From CAYQZD01 sp964421875 (lineage in GTDB: Bacteria > Electryoneota > Tariuqbacteria > Tariuqbacterales > Tariuqbacteraceae): a DNA stretch of 11,606 nt. Shown in pieces: positions 6,613-11,606 of the stretch (positions within the stretch are counted from its first letter, which is position 1; each line of letters opens with the position of its first letter). The notes beneath the pieces were generated by a model. That model made no database searches and had not been told where the DNA came from. It was given only the letters and a program-made list of their open reading frames with translations. Location: NCBI GenBank assembly GCA_964421875.1, contig CAYQZD010000117.1:1-11606 (forward strand), read 5' to 3'. Made by a program: the position numbers and the translations under genes.

Positions 6613-7293
6613 CTAAAAAATCAGCCATCCGGCTATCAATCCCAACAATATCGCGATATAACTCTTCCTGTTCCAGAACAGGTTTATCAGCAAAGCCGCC
6701 CCGATACCCCAAGCGGCAACGGAAATGTATTGAAAAAGCCCGTCCCAATAGGCTGGCGCTGCAGCCAGGAACAGCTTTAAAGCTGAACTAAATATAAAAT
6801 AGACCAGAACCGTGTGCGCCGCTCCCGAGATAAACTGCTCAAAAACACCTATAACGAAGACTATATCGATTCCCAGAAAATGCCCCCGCTCGGCACGACT
6901 ATCTATGAAATCGAGATATCGGGCGTGAAACTTCCGCTTGTCGGTAATATACTGACCGGTCAAATACGCTGCCGCCAGTCCTGATATCAGGCTTGTCAGG
7001 AATAGCAGGTGCGCCAGCGAAGGATAAGAACCGCGCAAATTGATCAGAAGAATAGTCGATACCAGCGAACCCACCGAGCCATCGGGAACCTTCGCCGCCC
7101 CCACCGGCAGCTCCCCGGTAAAAATCAACTGCCACAACATCCCCGTCAGCAAACCGGTCTCAAAATCACCCAAATACGCTCCGGCGGCGGCGCAGAGAAT
7201 CAGCGGTTCGCTGAAAAACATCTGCAGAGATGATTTGTCAACCGCAGTGGCGCCTCCTAAAAGCGCCGCAATTAATAATTCCGTGGTTATCAA
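6613..7293 (-). CDS. PTS mannose/fructose/sorbose-family IIC membrane component
   Basis: IIC forms the sugar channel of mannose-type PTS permeases together with IID. The protein is almost wholly hydrophobic with about six or seven membrane segments. The N-terminal pattern (AALLGGATAVDKSSLQMFFSEP, then GAYLGDFETGLLTGMLWQL and the ELPVGAAKVPD loop near 61-71) is characteristic of the family. At 226 residues it is shorter than typical members (about 260). The start is TTG at 7293, overlapping the stop of the upstream prenyl synthase as TTGA; a stop codon two triplets upstream bars any longer form, and no Shine-Dalgarno site is evident, so translation probably depends on re-initiation. IIA and IIB genes, normally adjacent, are absent on either side. 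Confidence 0.87.
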   Translation of the reverse strand: MITTELLIAALLGGATAVDKSSLQMFFSEPLILCAAAGAYLGDFETGLLTGMLWQLIFTGELPVGAAKVPDGSVGSLVSTILLINLRGSYPSLAHLLFLTSLISGLAAAYLTGQYITDKRKFHARYLDFIDSRAERGHFLGIDIVFVIGVFEQFISGAAHTVLVYFIFSSALKLFLAAAPAYWDGLFQYISVAAWGIGAALLINLFWNRKSYIAILLGLIAGWLIF

Positions 7294-8303
7294 TGCTTAC
7301 GAGTAAGAATTATCGATGAAAAATCGAGCAGGTCGGCCGCCCATTCCCCCCCTTCTACCGCGAAAAGGAAATTCCGAGCCCGCTCTATGTCTGCCCTGAT
7401 TTGCGCTTCTGCGTCCTGAATAATACCATATTTCCCTAAAATACTCCTGATCTTATCCAGGGTATCTATCTTGACTCGGCGGGATTTAAATACTCCCTGA
7501 ATGAAATCCCAGTCCTCCGGTGCGCTCTTCTCTTTCAGCTTAACGATGGCGTAGGTCTTCTTCCCCTGAGCCAAATCCGAACCGAGGTCCTTTCCCAACA
7601 CCGATTCGGAAGAAGTTATATCGAGCATATCGTCCTGAATCTGAAAAGCCCTCCCCATTGAAGATCCAAAACCGGTCAAAGCTTGTATCTTATCCCGTGA
7701 ACCGCCCCCGATTATTCCCCCTATCTCGGTGCAGATTGTGATTAGCTCGCCCGTCTTTTTTTGAATCATATCGAAGTAGTCTTCAAGGCTGACACGTTCA
7801 CGGTCCTCAAAGTCCTTGTCTATCGCCTGCCCTTCACATACCTTTATGACCCCCTCGGTGAAAATCTTAAGCACTTCCGAGAGCGTATCCACCGGGGTTT
7901 TCAACAGCGCGCGATAAGCCAATCCTATCAAACCGTCTCCGGTTAAGATCGCCACCGCTTCACTCCAACGAGTGTGAACTGTGTTCTTCCCACGGCGCAG
8001 ATTGTCCTGGTCCATTATGTCGTCGTGCACCAGAGTGAAATTGTGCAGCAACTCGATGGCCGCTGCCGCAGGGAGCGCCTCCCGGTATCTGCCACCCACC
8101 GCTTTGCAGGCGAGCAGAGTCAAAAGCGGACGGATGCGCTTCCCTCCCAGTTCCAGAAAATACTTGATGGGCTCATACAGATTGGCGGGATAAGAGGCGT
8201 CGGAGCAGTCGGATAGGTAATCCTCGATTTCCGACCTGATGCTCTTCAAGCTGGTCTCGAATTCTAAAGCTCTTCCGGATTCTTGGCTTGCAACCTTCCC
8301 CAA
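7290..8303 (-). CDS. Polyprenyl diphosphate synthase (GGPP/trans-isoprenyl type)
   Basis: A trans-isoprenyl diphosphate synthase that condenses isopentenyl diphosphate with allylic diphosphates in the cytosol. The 337 residues show GGKRIRP (53-59), the first aspartate-rich motif DDIMD (94-98) followed by LRRGK, the second motif DDMLD (224-228), and GKDLGSDLAQGKKT (237-250). Phe89, five residues before the first motif, is an aromatic position known to limit chain length, so a short product (FPP or GGPP) is more likely than a long quinone tail; this is inference. The start is TTG at 8303, with AAAAGGG six bases upstream (8310-8316) and no ATG nearby. It opens the minus-strand cluster, overlapping IIC by TTGA. 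Linking a prenyl synthase to a PTS is unusual. Confidence 0.93.
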   Translation of the reverse strand: MGKVASQESGRALEFETSLKSIRSEIEDYLSDCSDASYPANLYEPIKYFLELGGKRIRPLLTLLACKAVGGRYREALPAAAAIELLHNFTLVHDDIMDQDNLRRGKNTVHTRWSEAVAILTGDGLIGLAYRALLKTPVDTLSEVLKIFTEGVIKVCEGQAIDKDFEDRERVSLEDYFDMIQKKTGELITICTEIGGIIGGGSRDKIQALTGFGSSMGRAFQIQDDMLDITSSESVLGKDLGSDLAQGKKTYAIVKLKEKSAPEDWDFIQGVFKSRRVKIDTLDKIRSILGKYGIIQDAEAQIRADIERARNFLFAVEGGEWAADLLDFSSIILTRKH

Positions 8304-8309
8304 TTAATT

Positions 8310-8316
8310 CCCTTTT
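8310..8316 (-). promoter_or_regulatory. Ribosome binding site for the TTG start of the prenyl synthase
   Basis: AAAAGGG on the minus strand, six bases before TTG at 8303. It supports this non-ATG start. Confidence 0.6.
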
Positions 8317-8497
8317 AACAATTTAATGGATAAAAAATCCTCTTGCGAGGGAAACCTATAAGAAGATAAGTTAGTGGAAAACTTAAAAAGTTAATGAATA
8401 TTATCAGTAAATTCAAATAAACAAGCTAAAAAGACCTTTCTTGACCTTGAAAATAACGGTAGCGCATCCCGCGAGCCGATAATTTTCCTGCTTCGTT

Positions 8498-8550
8498 ATG
8501 CGATGGTTCGCGAACAGAATCCATCGAATGATGGTATCTTCGCATCGATG
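8498..8550. promoter_or_regulatory. Cluster of palindromes in the divergent intergenic region
   Basis: Within 53 bp lie TTCGCGAA (8507-8514), CCATC-GAAT-GATGG (8521-8534) and CATCGATG (8543-8550), all perfect, enclosed by ATGCGA (8498-8503) and TCGCAT (8540-8545). CGATGG at 8501-8506 can also pair with CCATCG at 8521-8526. The cluster lies between the divergent prenyl synthase and Wzz genes, so it is a plausible operator region or a structured leader. No known regulator site is recognised. The rest of the 346-bp gap is AT-rich and holds no gene that I can see. Confidence 0.4.
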
Positions 8551-8580
8551 AAAAGCTATTTAATTATGATTGCTCCTGAA

Positions 8581-8609
8581 TTGATAATTACTTATCGAAT
8601 TATTATATT
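8581..8609 (+). promoter_or_regulatory. Candidate sigma-70-type promoter for the polysaccharide genes
   Basis: TTGATA (8581-8586) and TATATT (8604-8609) are separated by 17 bp, the ideal spacing, and lie 41 bp before the Wzz ATG. The surroundings are AT-rich and the organism's promoter consensus is unknown, so this is a reasonable but unproven call. Confidence 0.45.
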
Positions 8610-8649
8610 AGACACTAATGTCAATAAAGAAACTTAAGAAGAATCCGGT

Positions 8650-9873
8650 ATGGAGAAAAACAAGACTCGCCAACCCCAGAGTAGCGCTCTGGCGCATCTG
8701 TTGATAGAATTAGTTAGATGGCGCCGCATTTTAATCGTTAATTTTCTCATCTTTTTCACCCTGGGATTGATTATCAGTCTGCTTATGCCCAAATGGTACA
8801 AAGCGGAAACCAGCATCCTGCCTACGCAAATCGGAGGTGATTTTGATATCGCCGCCTCTTTGAACCCTTTCCTCAGCAGCTCAATGTCAGTATGGGGGGG
8901 ATACACCGAAGAAACTCTGTACTACATATCGATATTGAACAGCAGGACTGTCCGTGAAACAGCCATCGAAAAATTCAATCTGATTGATTTGTGGGGCTGT
9001 AAAGACATCGAAATCGCTTTGAAAAGGCTGTCAAAGCAAATCGAGGTCGTTTTCATCGATAACGAAAACCTGATTAAAATCAATACCTGGTCGAAATCTC
9101 CGCAACTGGCGGCGGAATTAGCGGACTTTTTAGTGGAGGAACTCGACCGCATCAACACCCAATTCTCCACCCATAAAGCTATGGCAAGCCGGATCTTTCT
9201 GACCGATAGAGTCACCGAAACCACCCGCCGCTTGACTGTGGCGGAGGAAAACCTGCGTGAATTCCAAGAAAAAGAGGGCGCATACGCCATCGATGAACAA
9301 ACCAGAGCTATGATAGAAACCGCCGCCGCCATCCAAGCCCAGGTCTACCAGCTTGAAGTGGAAATAGAAGTGCTGGAAAGCTCGGTGAAAAGCGACCATC
9401 CCGAACTGGTGAATAAAAAAGTGGAACTGCGGGAACTGAAGAACAAACTCAAGGGACTGCAATTGGACATGCCGGGGGAGAGCAGTCCGAATTTTCAAAT
9501 ACCGTTTAATAAAATCCCCGATGTGGGAGTGCAGTATATTCGTCTGCTGCGAGAGGTTGAAAGCCGGCAAAAAGTGCTGGAGTTGCTGCTACCCCAGTTG
9601 GAACTGGCGCGCATTGAAGAGGTCAAGAACACCCCCACCGTGCAAATCCTGGATAAAGCGGTGCCCCCGCTCAGAAAAGCGAAACCGAAAAGAGCCTATG
9701 TCACCCTCGCCGTCGCAGCCCTCGGCACACTGCTCACCATTGCCTATATTGTGCTTATCGAACGCTGGAAAGGACTGAGACGAAGTGACGAAGAAACCTA
9801 CTTAATGATGACCGGCGCCTGGAATGAAGTAAAATCCGATCTGCTCTTTTGGCGGAGAACAAAGAATAAATGA
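8650..9873 (+). CDS. Wzz/GNVR-family polysaccharide chain-length determinant protein
   Basis: An inner-membrane polysaccharide co-polymerase expected to set chain length or help export of a surface polysaccharide. The 407 residues show the family layout: a cytoplasmic N-terminus, a membrane segment near 27-45 followed by PKWYKAETSILP, a long periplasmic part with heptad-like charged helices (about 175-275), a GNVR-type stretch from about 294 (QYIRLLREVESRQKVLELLL, ending in ARIEEV), a short proline-basic VPPLRKAKPKR element, and a second membrane segment near 350-370. About 37 residues follow in the cytoplasm; there is no Walker A, so no fused tyrosine kinase. The ATG start has only a weak AAGAAG upstream. 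Its stop overlaps the next start (ATGA), so the two proteins are probably co-translated. A G7 run lies at 8894-8900. Confidence 0.9.
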   Translation: MEKNKTRQPQSSALAHLLIELVRWRRILIVNFLIFFTLGLIISLLMPKWYKAETSILPTQIGGDFDIAASLNPFLSSSMSVWGGYTEETLYYISILNSRTVRETAIEKFNLIDLWGCKDIEIALKRLSKQIEVVFIDNENLIKINTWSKSPQLAAELADFLVEELDRINTQFSTHKAMASRIFLTDRVTETTRRLTVAEENLREFQEKEGAYAIDEQTRAMIETAAAIQAQVYQLEVEIEVLESSVKSDHPELVNKKVELRELKNKLKGLQLDMPGESSPNFQIPFNKIPDVGVQYIRLLREVESRQKVLELLLPQLELARIEEVKNTPTVQILDKAVPPLRKAKPKRAYVTLAVAALGTLLTIAYIVLIERWKGLRRSDEETYLMMTGAWNEVKSDLLFWRRTKNK

Positions 9874-11291
9874 ACCAATCCCTGATGAATACCATCTCCC
9901 TCCAGACTGAAAGTTGGTCCTATAAGCGCCTCGTTATTCTGGTGTTCGCCCTCCCCTTTCTCCTGCTGATGTTCAAGTTTGGATACCGGGAAGTGTTCCA
10001 TGCGGCTTTGGCTCTTTTGTTCTTTGTCTTTAGCATCGAACTGCCCATCATGAGTATCGGTATGTTCTTACTGCTTCTTGTCTTAGACCTGAATCCGTCT
10101 TCCCACTATGTCAATGAGGAATCGTTCTTCACCCTGAAATTCGGCGGGGATAATCTTTTCCCGGTCAGTGTCTTGTTTGCCTTGGCAATACTGATGGGCT
10201 GGGTATTCTCGGTTGCGGCGCAAAAAACCCGCAAACTGCAGTTTTCTCCGATGCACCGCCCTTTATTGGCGTTCATTCTGTGGCTGGCTTTGGTCCTAAC
10301 CATAAATCTCCTTCGCAGTCATTATTATAAAGGCTGGGTGACGCTTATCGCCTTCGGGCTTTTCTTCGTCTATTATGACAGTCTTAAGACTAAGGAACAG
10401 GTGCGGAAAGTTTTCACAGTCCTGGTCGCAGCATTGGCGCTGGTGTTAATCTATTCATATTTCTGCCTCTTCACCAATCAATTCTCGCAGGCGGGCCTCA
10501 AAATCTATATTCTCGGAACCGAACCTGCGCAAATACTAAACCTCCTGGGGATTTTCGCCCTCACCCTGGGACTGGAAAAGAACCTGCGCTTTCCCCTTGC
10601 GGCAGGTATCCTGCTCTATATCGCTTGTCTGGTGCAAATCTTTTTCTCCACCTCAAGAGCCAATCTGACAGGTTCGATATTCTGCCTCTTCTTCATATTA
10701 TTCCTGAGATTTCGAAAAAACAGGATAGTCCTGCTGACCTCTTTTGCCCTCTTGATAATCGCATTGGCGATATTGATAACCTCATTCAGCCAATTGGGAG
10801 TGGGGGGGGCGGCTGTTGAACAAGGAGTGAAGCGGTTAAGCTCCATCTCCACTGAAACCGGAGACCTCGCTCTTATCTTCAGAATGCTCTCATATCCCGC
10901 TTCCTTGAAAGCCTCTCTTAAGCATCCGATTTTTGGCGGGGGTTTCGATCAAGGATTCTTTATTGAAATATTGGAAAAAAAATTCTATACCACGACTCTG
11001 GATAACACCCATTTGAAACTCGCCTTAGCCGCCGGCTTTCCTGCAGCCTTGCTCTATATATTGTGTCTAGTTGTCCTTTATAAGGTTGGTATCTCTATCT
11101 TAAATAGAATAGAACCCGGCTATTACAGATGTATGACCCTTTCGCTGATCGCAATTGCGGCGTTAGCGACTTTCGTGGATTTGTTTCAATACAATCCCGC
11201 TTTCTATCGAGCTACTGCGGTAGTGACCTTCGCCTGGGCGGGAATAATGAGAATGAATTACGAATATAAGCTCAATCCAAAACTGCCCTGA
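9870..11291 (+). CDS. O-antigen polymerase/ligase-like membrane protein (Wzy/WaaL family)
   Basis: A polytopic inner-membrane protein of 473 residues, with about eleven hydrophobic segments. The central segment FSTSRANLTGS (about 259-269) matches the Arg-bearing start of the Wzy_C/O-antigen ligase domain. It is followed by a large loop with GGGFDQGFF (about 356-364) and DNTHLKLALAAGFPAALLY (about 378-396), whose His381 corresponds to the conserved His of the ligase family. It should either polymerise lipid-linked repeat units (Wzy) or transfer glycan to an acceptor (WaaL-like); sequence alone does not separate these, though pairing with a Wzz protein slightly favours polymerase. The ATG overlaps the Wzz stop. 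A G8 homopolymer at 10802-10809 lies in the loop before the conserved His and could cause frameshifts by slippage. Confidence 0.87.
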   Translation: MNQSLMNTISLQTESWSYKRLVILVFALPFLLLMFKFGYREVFHAALALLFFVFSIELPIMSIGMFLLLLVLDLNPSSHYVNEESFFTLKFGGDNLFPVSVLFALAILMGWVFSVAAQKTRKLQFSPMHRPLLAFILWLALVLTINLLRSHYYKGWVTLIAFGLFFVYYDSLKTKEQVRKVFTVLVAALALVLIYSYFCLFTNQFSQAGLKIYILGTEPAQILNLLGIFALTLGLEKNLRFPLAAGILLYIACLVQIFFSTSRANLTGSIFCLFFILFLRFRKNRIVLLTSFALLIIALAILITSFSQLGVGGAAVEQGVKRLSSISTETGDLALIFRMLSYPASLKASLKHPIFGGGFDQGFFIEILEKKFYTTTLDNTHLKLALAAGFPAALLYILCLVVLYKVGISILNRIEPGYYRCMTLSLIAIAALATFVDLFQYNPAFYRATAVVTFAWAGIMRMNYEYKLNPKLP

Positions 11292-11380
11292 CCGGCAGAG
11301 AAGAAATTAAACGACACTCTGTTTCTGGGAACAAAAACTGGTGATGGAATGTTGCAGATAGTAACACCTTGATGTATGCT

Positions 11381-11405
11381 TCGCCTCTACGCTCATTTGA
11401 GGCGA
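11381..11405. terminator. Hairpin downstream of the Wzy-like gene
   Basis: TCGCCTC (11381-11387) and GAGGCGA (11399-11405) form a perfect 7-bp stem with an 11-base loop, 90 bp after the stop codon. No T tract follows on the plus strand, so it may be a Rho-dependent or partial terminator, or a leader structure of the next gene. The remaining part of the 221-bp gap shows nothing firm. Confidence 0.35.
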
Positions 11406-11512
11406 GCCTGCCAAGATTAATGTATATTTCAAGACTGCTAAAGTTCCCTAGCCAATATTCTGAAATGAAAATCAGTAGTTTTCGAAAATAACTAACCCAT
11501 TATGGAGGAGTT

Positions 11513-11587
11513 ATGCGGAACATTCTTATCGCATTGCTGATAACAGGCTTGGTCCTTAATTCTGTGTTAAAACAAAATACCTGTTGA
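11513..11587 (+). CDS. Candidate 24-residue signal-peptide-like reading frame
   Basis: GGAGGAG (11504-11510) immediately precedes this ATG and is the best ribosome binding site of the window. The frame encodes MRNILIALLITGLVLNSV, a positively charged start followed by a hydrophobic core exactly like a signal peptide, then LKQNTC and TGA. The window ends 19 bases later. Either this is a genuine micropeptide or leader, or it is the beginning of a secreted-protein gene broken by a frameshift or sequencing error: switching frame near 11565 keeps the reading open to the edge. The final Cys is not in a lipobox. I do not recognise the protein. Confidence 0.45.
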   Translation: MRNILIALLITGLVLNSVLKQNTC

Positions 11588-11606
11588 GTTTCTCCTGGTA
11601 TCTTGT

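Noticed and set aside
1..11606. CRISPR array, tRNA, rRNA or insertion sequence
   Set aside because: No regularly spaced repeats, no cloverleaf or rRNA-like stretch, and no transposase were seen on either strand.

Overview
The window carries ten genes: seven on the minus strand (positions 302-8303), two on the plus strand (8650-11291), and a tiny candidate reading frame at the right edge. Coding DNA is of roughly balanced base composition and intergenic DNA is AT-rich. A secreted beta-barrel protein ending in Phe and a Wzz-type chain-length protein point to a Gram-negative (diderm) bacterium. HPr with both His15 and Ser46, the style of the prenyl synthase and the gene mix would fit an uncultured lineage near the FCB group (for example Zixibacteria-like), but that placement is an impression and not shown by the sequence.

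Layout. Positions 1-301 are non-coding: an intergenic hairpin repeat, then the rho-independent terminator of metK. Reading leftward from 8303 on the minus strand: a polyprenyl (GGPP-type) synthase, PTS mannose-family IIC, IID, HPr and Enzyme I form a tight cluster. It has TTGA stop/start overlaps at synthase/IIC and at HPr/EI. A strong hairpin follows EI. Then come a bifunctional phosphoglucose/phosphomannose isomerase, an outer-membrane beta-barrel protein and metK. A 346-bp divergent intergenic region (8304-8649) rich in palindromes separates these from the plus-strand pair: a Wzz/GNVR chain-length protein and an O-antigen polymerase/ligase-like membrane protein, joined by an ATGA overlap. 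The last 221 bp before the edge frame hold a hairpin and a very strong Shine-Dalgarno site.

How the genes work together. EI and HPr pass phosphate from PEP to PTS sugar permeases. The membrane half of a mannose-type permease (IIC+IID) is encoded here, but the IIA and IIB proteins that would carry the phosphate are not. The isomerase interconverts glucose-6-P, fructose-6-P and mannose-6-P, which links sugar entry to glycolysis and to nucleotide-sugar supply. The polyprenyl synthase makes isoprenoid diphosphates, and Wzz plus the Wzy/WaaL-like protein act on a lipid-linked surface polysaccharide. A shared theme of sugar uptake and envelope glycan is an inference from neighbourhood.

Most notable: two copies of an intergenic double-hairpin repeat, one of which looks like an exact deletion product of the other between 7-bp direct repeats; a PTS cluster with IIC/IID/HPr/EI but no IIA/IIB; three TTG starts; a G8 tract inside the polysaccharide polymerase/ligase gene; and a 24-codon signal-peptide-like frame with an excellent ribosome binding site at the right edge. 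I see no clearly new multi-gene system.
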